IMG/VR virus record: IMGVR_UViG_3300033150_000539
Coordinates: 1-21,256 of that record
Direction: 5' to 3' (one strand)
DNA length: 21,256 nt
Source: a virus
The notes below the pieces were generated by a model. That model was not told the origin of the DNA, made no database searches, and saw only the letters and a list, made by a program, of their open reading frames with translations. The position numbers and the translations under genes were made by a program. How positions within the stretch are numbered: position 1 is the stretch's first letter; each line of letters begins with the position of its first letter. Below are positions 1 through 8,400 of the stretch, piece by piece.

Positions 1-920
1 AGAGGATCTCGTGCGACGAGGACTTCATCAGCGAAAATATCAAACTTATCATACTGGCTACTTTCTTTCGCTAGCGGCTGCACATTAAGCGGGGTAAGCT
101 CGGAGATATAGACCTTCTCCGAATCAACAACGAACAGAGTACTCAAGCTCCCACCGGTTAACGACGTAATAGTAGCGCAAGTTGCACTTACCTGTTGTGT
201 ATCAGGAATCTGGTTACTAACCAGGATGGGCACCTCGTTATAGCTCAAAACCTCAAAACCACCCCTAACCTTTACTGTGTTGATAAACCTTTGCTGGGTT
301 TGCATAAGGGCCCTTATTCTCCTTCGGGTTCTCTTAGAACATACGATCATACCGGGCATACCGCGAATAGCATCAAGAGCTTGATCTAAGAGAGCCAAGG
401 TCAAATCTCCGCCTGAAGAGTTCGAACCAGCAGGGATGATATTCGAGGCGTCACACAATTTATACAAGCCGTCAAACTCCTTGGAATCCGCATCGGAGTC
501 GCCCCAGCAAATTGCGTACTCCTCTTTGTCTCTAAAATCCTCCGCTTTGGCCTCCATCTCAGCAGTCAAAAGGTCGACGTACTTAGCTCCAATTGCACGG
601 GCCTTACGAGTAACCTTCCCTTGCGTACCGATGGTCTTATACAAAAATGCAACCTGCGCATAGGTACCGGTCTCCTCGTCAAAAGAATCAGTATCAGAAT
701 AAAACGCAGCCTTAGTAGCACCAGGAGTTCGCCTATTAATATAAACGCCAGCACCTGAGCCGGGCTTCCTGGGAAGGTTCTGCCTTAGGGGGTTTAGATG
801 CTCGACCATCTGGGTAATGATCTTGTCAACCTCCTTTGGGAGAATATCGGCAATCCCCTCATAACCTCCGCCAGTATTCTCTGCAAGTGCCCTTCGAAGT
901 TCCGAAATAGGATTCAACAT
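1..920 (-). CDS. Major capsid protein (HK97 fold), 3' end beyond window
   Basis: This frame is open from an ATG at 920 to the left edge, giving about 306 residues without a stop, so the C-terminus is missing. It begins MLNPISELRRALAENTGGGY and has the style of HK97-type major capsid proteins. A helical N-terminal arm comes first, then an acidic loop with aromatic residues (AAFYSDTDSFDEETG). A charged helix that would form the spine (LLTAEMEAKAEDFRDKEEYA) follows, and later a region containing GMIVCSKRTRRRIRALM. The start is fixed by a long Shine-Dalgarno match (AAAGGAGGTGA, 927-937) lying inside the last codons of the protease/scaffold gene. The protease stop and the capsid start share one base (TAATG), so the two are translationally coupled. 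Its place right after protease and scaffold is the classic head-gene order. The family call rests on context and pattern rather than alignment. Confidence 0.85.
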   Translation of the reverse strand, partial: MLNPISELRRALAENTGGGYEGIADILPKEVDKIITQMVEHLNPLRQNLPRKPGSGAGVYINRRTPGATKAAFYSDTDSFDEETGTYAQVAFLYKTIGTQGKVTRKARAIGAKYVDLLTAEMEAKAEDFRDKEEYAICWGDSDADSKEFDGLYKLCDASNIIPAGSNSSGGDLTLALLDQALDAIRGMPGMIVCSKRTRRRIRALMQTQQRFINTVKVRGGFEVLSYNEVPILVSNQIPDTQQVSATCATITSLTGGSLSTLFVVDSEKVYISELTPLNVQPLAKESSQYDKFDIFADEVLVARDP

Positions 921-1498
921 TACCGCTCACCTCCTTTCTGTTTTTCCATAAAATTCCACAGAAGCCGCATCTTCTCAGAAGGTTCGGCGTTCTGGTACTC
1001 GTCCGACTCAATAAACCGTCGAACTACATCATCTGGTGTCTCTTCCGTCTTCTCGCCTCGGACCACTACAGTCTCCTTTAACTCCTTAATCTCTTCCGCA
1101 AGAGCGCGGACACTCTCTAGAACCTCACTTGTAGGCTTCTCCTGTGCAGAAGCGGTCTCCTCTTCACCGCCTTCTTCTGCCGATCCCTCTTCAGCAGACT
1201 TTTTTGCGGGGTAAGGATAGGGATAAGGATATTTCTCCAGTTTATCCCAAATCTTTTCAAGCATTGCCATCACATCGTCGAGCTTCTTCATTATAGCATC
1301 CAAGTTCGCCGCTTTGAGCAACTCATCCGTTCGCTCAACAAGGGAGGAAACACGTTCATCAAGGTCAAGCAGAAGTTCGAGCTGACTAGACTCAACGGCT
1401 TCCATCAGCTCCTCAGTACCCTCCTCTTCCGGAGTCAGATCTTCCTCTTTGACCTCTTTCTCCTGTGTCTCCAGCTCTTCTGTTTTCTTGTCACCCAT
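920..1498 (-). CDS. Scaffolding protein from an internal in-frame start
   Basis: This 192 aa product shares the frame and stop of the protease gene. It starts at an internal ATG (MGDKKTEELE) preceded by an 11-base perfect match to the 16S anti-Shine-Dalgarno (AAGGAGGTGAT, 1502-1512), with a normal spacing of about 7 bases. The protein is acidic and almost wholly helical, with no protease residues. There is a first coiled coil at about 30-89, the repeat YPYPYPYP at 90-97, a Glu/Ala/Gly-rich linker, and a second coiled coil at about 122-147. The C-terminal end (about 155-190) has basic and aromatic residues suited to capsid contact. Nested scaffolds in the 3' part of the protease gene are known, for example lambda C/Nu3. 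That this one is expressed separately is inferred from the ribosome site. Confidence 0.75.
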   Translation of the reverse strand: MGDKKTEELETQEKEVKEEDLTPEEEGTEELMEAVESSQLELLLDLDERVSSLVERTDELLKAANLDAIMKKLDDVMAMLEKIWDKLEKYPYPYPYPAKKSAEEGSAEEGGEEETASAQEKPTSEVLESVRALAEEIKELKETVVVRGEKTEETPDDVVRRFIESDEYQNAEPSEKMRLLWNFMEKQKGGER

Positions 1499-2065
1499 AC
1501 TATCACCTCCTTGTTCTAAAGTTACGTCCCTCTGTAAAGAGGTAAATGCATCGTCATTCGCACTCCGTTGAACATACCAGGACTGGATTTCTGCTTCATC
1601 AACTGCAGGAACGGAAACAACGGATACTTCGAGTAGCTTCAAATCATCTATAACCGAAGTTGCCTTGTTCGAATTCTCGTCCCACTCTTCATGAGAAGAA
1701 AGAATCCGCCCACGGATCGAAAACTTGTTTAGGGTCCCTGACCTTATCTTATCTTGAATCTTTTCCTCGGATCGATCAATAACTGCAGTTACAAATAAAC
1801 CCTTATCATCTAGTTTAGCCTCGTGGATCCGTCCAATAGGGAGATCCTGATTGTGGTTAAAAAGAACAGTTTTTCTCTTCTTAAGATCCTGAGAAGCATT
1901 GGTCAGTGCCTTTCTAGAAATTATAGCATTATCCAACCCCTTATCATAAGTGGTAGCGTAACCGGCTATAACAAGTTCACCTGGCCGAGCAATCTTCTGG
2001 GTTACATCTTCGGGAGCACGAATAAAATCAGGGTTTATCTGGAACAATCCGTTATCAAACCTCAT
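920..2065 (-). CDS. Prohead maturation protease with C-terminal scaffold domain
   Basis: This 381 aa protein is a phage prohead protease of the HK97 (S78/U35) type, which cleaves scaffold and capsid during head maturation. Residues 30-160 form the protease domain. FNHNQDLPIGRI holds the probable catalytic His71, LNKFSIRGRI holds the nucleophile Ser116, and LLEVSVVSVPA is the typical strand after it. From about residue 190 the protein becomes highly acidic and helical: coiled coil, a (YP)4 repeat at 279-286, then another coiled coil. This is a fused delta/scaffold domain. I chose the start at 2065 rather than an upstream in-frame codon at 2110 because AAAGGAGGTG sits just before 2065. An internal start at 1498 gives a separate scaffold product. 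It lies between the phosphoesterase-like gene and the capsid gene. Confidence 0.88.
   Translation of the reverse strand: MRFDNGLFQINPDFIRAPEDVTQKIARPGELVIAGYATTYDKGLDNAIISRKALTNASQDLKKRKTVLFNHNQDLPIGRIHEAKLDDKGLFVTAVIDRSEEKIQDKIRSGTLNKFSIRGRILSSHEEWDENSNKATSVIDDLKLLEVSVVSVPAVDEAEIQSWYVQRSANDDAFTSLQRDVTLEQGGDSMGDKKTEELETQEKEVKEEDLTPEEEGTEELMEAVESSQLELLLDLDERVSSLVERTDELLKAANLDAIMKKLDDVMAMLEKIWDKLEKYPYPYPYPAKKSAEEGSAEEGGEEETASAQEKPTSEVLESVRALAEEIKELKETVVVRGEKTEETPDDVVRRFIESDEYQNAEPSEKMRLLWNFMEKQKGGER
1208..1231 (-). repeat. (Tyr-Pro)4 coding repeat between scaffold coiled coils
   Basis: Four tandem TAY-CCN codon pairs encode YPYPYPYP. It separates the first coiled coil of the scaffold domain from a low-complexity Glu/Ala/Gly linker and probably breaks the helix as a stiff spacer. 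Repeat number could vary among relatives. Confidence 0.8.
1502..1512 (-). promoter_or_regulatory. Strong internal ribosome binding site for the nested scaffold
   Basis: On the minus strand this reads AAGGAGGTGAT, complementary over 11 bases to the usual 3' end of bacterial 16S rRNA. It lies inside the protease reading frame (codons for Q-G-G-D), 7 bases from the GGAGG core to an in-frame ATG at 1498. A match this long at the right distance within a coding frame is unlikely by chance. Confidence 0.8.
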
Positions 2066-2142
2066 TTTACACCTCCTTTCTCTCGAGCAACTTTTTTCTC
2101 TTAAAGTCACCGAGAAGCTAATTTATGGCAAGGGGTACGCGT

Positions 2143-3027
2143 TCACACCCTTAAATTAACCTTTTTCCAACTCCCTTCTTTCAAAAACTTATATTGCTTT
2201 TGACTTTTTAACGCCAAAACCAAACTGTCTCTAACCTTTAGACGTTTTGCCTTTGACTCGATATTCCAATACTGAAAAACTCTAGGAATTCTCGCCTTTA
2301 ATTCCACTGGAAGCCCGCTGGCATGCACAGGTGGAATAAATCGCTTTTTTACAGCACGTAAAGAAAGAATGTAGGGAGTCTGATCCTTTGCTTTAATCCA
2401 CAGAAATCCACTAATCTCCTTACCTTCTTCTAGCTTCTGTGTTGTTCCAACAATAGTAGGTTGAGCACCGGCAGTAAAAAATGTAAAATCCTTACCAAAG
2501 GGACGGAGAATGTATCTCCCTCTAAACGCTTTTCCCTCCGTAAAATAAAACTCAAATTCATCTAACTTCCGTGTCAAATGCTCCACTTTACCTCTATCTA
2601 CGACAGTCATGTAAGACCACCACTTCCGTAGCGCCCTTGCTCCAACCGTACCTGGCGGGGAAATGTACTTTTTAACTTTCATCCAAGCTTTAGATTCCGG
2701 AAGTTTTACAGTAGCCGCCAAGCTTCGCTGGCCTTGTATTTCTCCAGTTTTAAAATTCAATTTAAAATTTTTAGGGTTCTTTATAACTTTCAGAAACTCA
2801 GACCAACCCTCTAGTCCATTAGGTCGATGTTTAACAGCCCCTGATTTATAAATAAAGAGGGTAACGCCGATCATGCTACGAGGATCACCACAATATCCCA
2901 TACGTAAATCTCCGTGTAACACACTTGCCCAGTGCACGTGAAGTACATAATCAAACTTCCCCTCGCACCAAACTAAAAAAGGGGCCACATACCTCTTAAA
3001 GTCTTTTGATGTAATATTTTCTCCCAT
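2143..3027 (-). CDS. LigD-type 3'-phosphoesterase-domain-like protein
   Basis: This 294 aa protein has near its N-terminus the segment HWASVLHGDLRM (residues 32-43). It aligns without gaps to the signature of the LigD 3'-phosphoesterase domain (H-x-A-S-x-L-H-x-D-x-R). His32, His38, Asp40 and Arg42 sit at metal- and phosphate-binding positions. Later, PPGTVGA (124-130) matches the Pro-x-Gly-x-x-Gly-Ala turn of that family, and GKAFRGRYILRPF (165-177) matches its G-x-x-L-x-G-x-(F/Y) strand. The second His/Tyr pair of the LigD active site is not evident, so activity is uncertain. Residues 200-294 form an extra C-terminal part with TPYILS and IPPVHASGLP that I cannot assign. LigD phosphoesterases clean 3' ends before ligation. 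Here the gene sits between terminase and prohead protease, an odd place for a repair enzyme. The Shine-Dalgarno before the ATG is weak. Confidence 0.62.
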   Translation of the reverse strand: MGENITSKDFKRYVAPFLVWCEGKFDYVLHVHWASVLHGDLRMGYCGDPRSMIGVTLFIYKSGAVKHRPNGLEGWSEFLKVIKNPKNFKLNFKTGEIQGQRSLAATVKLPESKAWMKVKKYISPPGTVGARALRKWWSYMTVVDRGKVEHLTRKLDEFEFYFTEGKAFRGRYILRPFGKDFTFFTAGAQPTIVGTTQKLEEGKEISGFLWIKAKDQTPYILSLRAVKKRFIPPVHASGLPVELKARIPRVFQYWNIESKAKRLKVRDSLVLALKSQKQYKFLKEGSWKKVNLRV

Positions 3028-3066
3028 AACCTAATTAAAGCCGCCTACTAAACTCTAGGCAAGATG

Positions 3067-4512
3067 TTAGAGCTCGACAACAACATACCCACTCCCCGCT
3101 CTCTTCTTTTCTAGAAATAATCGAATGGCCTCACGACTAAACCACCATGCGAAAACCGTGTCATCCTTCTTACTATAGGGATATGCTAGAACTTCTCTTT
3201 TCCACTGACACCAGGCACATTCACACTCAAGAGGGTGATTCCAAGAAGGTATCGCCCACATATTATTGTCGAGCTCGACCCTCAAAGAGGGAATACCAAC
3301 AGAAATGAGATGCTTCTGAACCCCAGTGTAATAAGGTTTCAATGGTAACTTACTAACTTCCGCAATCCAGTCTTGCATCATTGACTGAGTTGCGTTTGAC
3401 TCAATCATAATAACTTCGGGCTGGTAATGTCTATACATACGAATAAGCTTGCGCGTAACGTCAGGGGACGATTGTTTTAATCTAACTATATCTACGGGCC
3501 AACGAAGAAGTGTCTCAACATTAACACGTGTTACGAAGATAACCGAGTAATCCTCCGACTTACCTGCGGAGATATCAACCCCAAAGTAACATTTCAATAT
3601 TGAAGGATCGGTGTTACTGAACTCAGGTGGATTAGATCCAGGAGAAAGAGGCCAATCAGCTCGCTGCTTAAAACAATCAGGAGGGAAGAGCGCATTATCA
3701 ACACGTGTTGGACGGTGACGAAAGCCCTTATCAAAAGCCAGTGGATTTTCTTTCCATTTCTTGTAAAGCTTCTCTCGTGTCCAAACCTGTGGCCAAAGAG
3801 GATCAAAATTATCATTTATGGACCAAACTTTTCGAAATCCCCAATCCTTATTCCGAAGGAGCTCGGAAAGAAGATCATCGTCGTCCCAAATAGTTCCAAC
3901 TACAACAGCTTGATTTCCTTGAGGCTCAAGGGTATTCATCCAAGTATCATAAAACGCTTCCTTTACCTTCCTCCGTAATCCCGCTGTTACCGAATTTAAA
4001 TTATCTACCATATCATCACCGATCACAACATCCGATCTCCCTCCAGCACCTGTCGATAAGATACTCCTTGCCTCAATTGTAGGATCTCGCAGAACCAACG
4101 ATCTCTCAACATATAATCGGTCCTTAGTCCAATACCGTGTCTTGGCAGGTCTAATGTTGGGAAACACAAATTGATATCTCTTGTTAAAGAGAAGTGTACT
4201 TGAAACAGCGGATAAAATCTCACGCCCTTTATCAATCGAGTTTGTTATTATCTTTATCCTTATATTAGGGTTACGCCCAATTAACCAGGTGGAGTACGCG
4301 ACAGAAACAACAGTCGTCTTTGAGTGCGCCCTAGGAGCGGCAATTACTACGCGCGAGTGCGCCATAAGAGCATCGATCCACTCTCTATGCATTTCCGATA
4401 CAGGGAAACCAAAAACAAAGATCAAATAGTGAAGGAAGCTATGTTGGCAAAGGATTCGAAGATTCTTAAGAGAAAGATGTAAGTTATTTCGCTTTAAACT
4501 TTGAAAAGGCAT
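3067..4512 (-). CDS. terL: Terminase large subunit (TerL)
   Basis: This 481 aa protein is the DNA-packaging motor: an N-terminal ATPase and a C-terminal RNase H-like nuclease that cuts concatemers at the portal. The Walker A-like loop is APRAHSKTT (59-67) and Walker B is DVVIGDDMVD (161-170). In the nuclease domain the acidic metal ligands are probably Asp313 (FGVDISAGKSEDYSVI), Glu371 (VIMIESNATQ) and Asp450/451 (SKKDDTVFAWW). Length and motif order fit TerL. It starts 29 bases inside the end of the upstream TerS-position gene, suggesting coupling. GGAG is rather far upstream, so a start a few codons later is possible. A CECAWC motif at 429-434 may bind metal. Confidence 0.93.
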   Translation of the reverse strand: MPFQSLKRNNLHLSLKNLRILCQHSFLHYLIFVFGFPVSEMHREWIDALMAHSRVVIAAPRAHSKTTVVSVAYSTWLIGRNPNIRIKIITNSIDKGREILSAVSSTLLFNKRYQFVFPNIRPAKTRYWTKDRLYVERSLVLRDPTIEARSILSTGAGGRSDVVIGDDMVDNLNSVTAGLRRKVKEAFYDTWMNTLEPQGNQAVVVGTIWDDDDLLSELLRNKDWGFRKVWSINDNFDPLWPQVWTREKLYKKWKENPLAFDKGFRHRPTRVDNALFPPDCFKQRADWPLSPGSNPPEFSNTDPSILKCYFGVDISAGKSEDYSVIFVTRVNVETLLRWPVDIVRLKQSSPDVTRKLIRMYRHYQPEVIMIESNATQSMMQDWIAEVSKLPLKPYYTGVQKHLISVGIPSLRVELDNNMWAIPSWNHPLECECAWCQWKREVLAYPYSKKDDTVFAWWFSREAIRLFLEKKRAGSGYVVVEL

Positions 4513-4852
4513 CTACGACTTCTTTAAACTCCTGTAACGCTTGATATGCGAGATCTTCCTCACCCTTTTTGCGTTTACCGTGTAATTCGTGTTTGAATTT
4601 TAATACTAACTCCAAACCACGGAGAATGTCACCCCAATTTTTAGGCTTAATGCTCTCATCCTCTCGAAGTACATTAATGATCCGCTGAGCAATGGTATCA
4701 ATCGCTTCTTGCTCCGGCAAACCGGAACTTTCTTCCTCAAAGTCCTCAACAGGATCGTCAACGACCTCCGACTTCCCCAAGCCCAGTATTGGAGGTATAT
4801 CTATATCCTCAATAGAAGGGAGTCCAAAAGCGTCTTTAACTTTCTTTGACAT
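4484..4852 (-). CDS. Putative small terminase or packaging accessory protein
   Basis: This 122 aa protein lies directly before TerL and overlaps it, the usual place of the small terminase that recognises packaging DNA. I see no clear helix-turn-helix. The N-terminal 50 residues are acidic and probably disordered (VVDDPVEDFEEESS). The rest is helical (EAIDTIAQRIINVLRE, then WGDILRGLELVLKFKHELHG with a basic KRKKGEE). I start it at the ATG at 4852 (MSKKVKDAFG). The open frame continues 16 codons upstream, but those overlap the neighbour and lack a ribosome site, while AGGAGG lies about 12 bases before 4852. It overlaps the previous gene by 17 bases. The function is inferred from position only. 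Confidence 0.5.
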   Translation of the reverse strand: MSKKVKDAFGLPSIEDIDIPPILGLGKSEVVDDPVEDFEEESSGLPEQEAIDTIAQRIINVLREDESIKPKNWGDILRGLELVLKFKHELHGKRKKGEEDLAYQALQEFKEVVDAFSKFKAK

Positions 4853-5498
4853 CTTTAAACATTTCCTCCTGAGGAATCTCAACTCCCCAACTCGGTACAA
4901 GAAAGTACCGAGAAGGCAGTTTCAAATTAATATCAAAGTAATTTGCCTCAGAGAACTTCAAAGGTACCTCCTTTACACCGCCATCTGTAAAAACAATCCT
5001 TGTTAGTTTCTCTTTGACTTGTTGAAACTCTTTATTAAAGGTTCTGCTATTCGTTCGACATACGACACCTTCGGGCGAATAAAACCAAACCCCTATCGTT
5101 ATATCTCGCCCTCTCAAACGCTCAAGTACGTAACCTCTATGTACCTGTTTAAGAGTGCGATTATGACTCCCCGCGTTTGCAGGAAGTACCACTTTCTTCT
5201 GCGCCCTTTCCTTATCAGTAATACAATAAAAATCAGGAGCTAATACAGAACCGAGCTCTTCAGGAGTAAACTTCACCAACCGAACAGTTACTGGGGAATA
5301 ACTCAAGCGAACTTCTCCTTCAACGAGCTCACTCCCCTCTAACTGAACGCCTCTCGAGAGAGCCTCTTGAAGAAATCGGTTCTTTGTACTAACAGACATG
5401 TTTCCTTCCTTCCACAACCAGGTCCCTACTAATGTACCATCTTTATCTACAATATACCCAATCTTAGACTCTATCTCTTTGACAAACTGGTTAGCCAC
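4836..5498 (-). CDS. Hypothetical phage protein, 220 aa
   Basis: I do not recognise this protein. It is soluble-looking, mixed alpha/beta, with no membrane segment. Beta-rich stretches include ITIGVWFYSPEGVVCRT and LKLPSRYFLVPSWGVEI near the C-terminus. The start is GTG (5498), seven bases after GGAGG, and lies inside the last codons of the portal fusion gene (28-base overlap), so the two are coupled. The end overlaps the next gene. Between portal and terminase genes one might expect a head-completion or packaging factor, but nothing in the sequence shows this. Confidence 0.7.
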   Translation of the reverse strand: MANQFVKEIESKIGYIVDKDGTLVGTWLWKEGNMSVSTKNRFLQEALSRGVQLEGSELVEGEVRLSYSPVTVRLVKFTPEELGSVLAPDFYCITDKERAQKKVVLPANAGSHNRTLKQVHRGYVLERLRGRDITIGVWFYSPEGVVCRTNSRTFNKEFQQVKEKLTRIVFTDGGVKEVPLKFSEANYFDINLKLPSRYFLVPSWGVEIPQEEMFKDVKES

Positions 5499-8400
5499 TT
5501 CGTAGCCTCCTTCCGTGTTTTAAAGGTAGAGAGTTTTTCATAAATATCAACCAAATTCGTCCTGCCCTCCGTTACAGCGGAAACTATCTTATCCATCAAG
5601 ATATCTAAGTCCTCTTTCTTAACTTTTAAAGTCTTCTCAAGAAGATCTCGCACGTCTTTAAGAGTAACGAGCGTCTTCCTAGGAGGTGCTGCCTTCGCTT
5701 TCTTTGGAACCTCTTTTGGTTTTGGTTCCTTGCTTGGCATCTTCTCCTTCTCAGGTGCTCTTAAGAATTTATCGATCGCGTCCTTAATGCGTTTGCGAAT
5801 ATCTTCGCCCTCCTTTTTAGCTGCGCCCTCAAACAACCCGACCAGTTCCTCGATACCAACATCCTCCTTAACATGTGCCCACAATAGCTGTGGAGTTAAC
5901 CCTTTTACTTGGTCCCTCGTCAAGCCGAGGCGCGTCAAAGCTTCAAAAACTCTTTGCCACATAGGATGCTTGCTAATAAGAGTTTCAGGTCTAACAACAA
6001 GGTCTTGAAGGAGTGACTCCATAAAAAGGAACAACTCAGGGTCACTAAAATACAAGATAGAAGGATTACTTATGTATGTAGCAAAAACCTCCGCAAAAGA
6101 TTCGTCGATACTCTGCAACGAGTACAAGCGCAAGGGAAGGGCCCAATTTCTTAATGCCGTTTGAAGTTTAGGATAAATAGGCTTAAAGACTTCGTCCCTA
6201 AAAATGTCTCTTGATCCCAAGAAAAAGCTGCCTAACGTATTCTTTTCACTCGCGTCTAACATCTCGCTCATGTACCCCATAAATTTCTGGGCCTCTTTTT
6301 CGGTAAGATAGGGCAGAGTCTGTTCATAAAAAGGTATTAAAATCCTCTCTCTATAAACAAAGGCAAACGCATCTCTCATTGAAGAACGCGCAACAAAATG
6401 TCTTTCAAAAACATGATGCCCTAACTCGTGAAGGAACTGAAAAGTATCTCCTGTAGTCGTTATGGAACCGACAAACGACTTTGAAAAATCCTTATAAGAT
6501 CCTTCCAAGGAATAAGAGGCGTCATAACGAGAGACATCGGATAATTTAATACTCGCCAGGCCGTCCCAAAAGGATGATACTCTTAACGAGGGGTGTGCTT
6601 GTAATATATCCATCAGTTTATCACGAAACTCAGAATCAACATGCGATATTCGCGAAAGAATCTTTTCAGGAGTTTGAGTCGCTCGCCAAGGAGCCGTACG
6701 GGCCTTGCGAACCCTATCTATCCACTTTGCATAGGAGGTTGGGGACCAGAAATTCGCAGCGAGAAGCTCTCGAAAAGCGGTCATCCCAACGATATCCTCT
6801 CTATGCGGGCTAAAAATCGACGCCCGAAACATGTGAATAAAAAACTCTCGAGAGTCAAAGTAAGCCTTAGGAGGGAGATCAAAAAGCTTCAAGGACAAAT
6901 CCTTGAAAGGCTCAAAGTTCCCCTCCAACCACGGATCCTTCAATTCAGCAGGCAAAAACTTCTCTAAATAACCATCCCACAACGACTTTCTCGCCCTCTC
7001 CATTACAGACATCAACTCGGCAACAAACGGAGAGCTTGGATATTGAAAATTTTGCCGAAGAAGGATATTTAAAGCCGTCGCATCAACAAAAGCTGCGCGA
7101 ATCTGATCCTCGGAAAACGATGCCGGAATCTCAAGAACATTTCGAATTGCGTCGTATCTAGGTTGCGTAAGAGCCTTGTGTAAACGTACCTCCTTAAATA
7201 ACGAAACGTATGAAGGTTCGCGTAACTGAGGGGTTTTCTTTAACGCATCGACTATCTTTTTATCGATACGTTCAACAATATCCGAAAAAGCGAGTGCTAC
7301 TTCTTTCGCCGGAACGTGAAGATTTTTTAAACTTATTTTCTCCCCAATCCACTTATTCACAGCTGCCTGAGATATATTTGAAATAGGCTCAAGAACACAT
7401 CTACAGTTATGCCCGCATCTAACTCCGTATCCGGGCCAAGTCTGGAGTAACTCTAACATAGAAGGCCTAAAAACTCTCCCCTGAAGTGCTGCACAATCTT
7501 CACAGTTACCGCTCCAGAGACATTTACCGTTTCTCATAACATAAAGAGTGTGCCACTTAGGAAGGGTCACATCGTAAACTTTGCCCTTGTAATAAGTACG
7601 ATGTATTACCGCATCGCTAACAAAGCTTAAGTCACTAGGGACTGAATCAATCCCTAAAGGAACTTTGTGATAAAAAGAAACCTTTGCATATTTAATTAAA
7701 TCTTCAGAAAGAGTTCTCCTGAGTCCCTCTCCAACATATACAAAACATTGATGGTCGGGGGTTACTAATAGGTCAGTCTGATTACCTTCAAAATGAATCA
7801 TCTCCCCGTCGTACTCAAATGACTGATAAGCAACCGGTTTCACCCACTCAACTTGGGACAGGTCTCTAGGATTAATACTCAACATCTTCTCCGATCCATC
7901 TAAGTCTTTAAAAAACTTCCAGCCTTTATCCGTTAACACCCGTGTCTCTTCATCATAACATGTAACATCATCACTAATACCTACCCACCTCAAAAGAACT
8001 CCCTGAGTTTCCTCAAAGAGCCTTGAAACAAGAACCAGCGGAAGATTTGCAAAGAGTGTAACAAATCCTGCAATGGCGATAACGGAGCGCATGAAATTGT
8101 CAAAATCCTTCTTAACCTGCTCCCAACTACCTCTTTTTGCCTCATTATGTATAGTATCTAACCGATTCTTCCAATTCCGAATGGCTTCTTCCCGCAGGCG
8201 TCGATCGTGTTCTTCAATTTCCTTATTAATCACGTCTTTGTCAAAAGTGTCTAACCCCCAAAATTGAGCTACTCGCTCATAACCAAGATCTACCGCGTCC
8301 TCTTCATATGAGTCAAGTATCCCTTCAACCGATAAAAGAAGCGGTACGTAAGAAGGGAGGACAGATGCCGTCTGACGTAACATAACCCGCTCTTCAAACG

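Noticed and set aside
798-1214. Plus-strand frame of 138 codons opposite the protease and capsid genes
   Set aside because: It is a low-complexity shadow of the acidic scaffold coding on the other strand, without a ribosome site.
2066-2110. Longer start for the prohead protease (15 extra codons)
   Set aside because: The extra codons cover the AAAGGAGGTG ribosome site that fits the ATG at 2065.
7505-7960. Homing endonuclease in the intein
   Set aside because: Only 152 aa, and no LAGLIDADG or HNH motif between blocks B and F.
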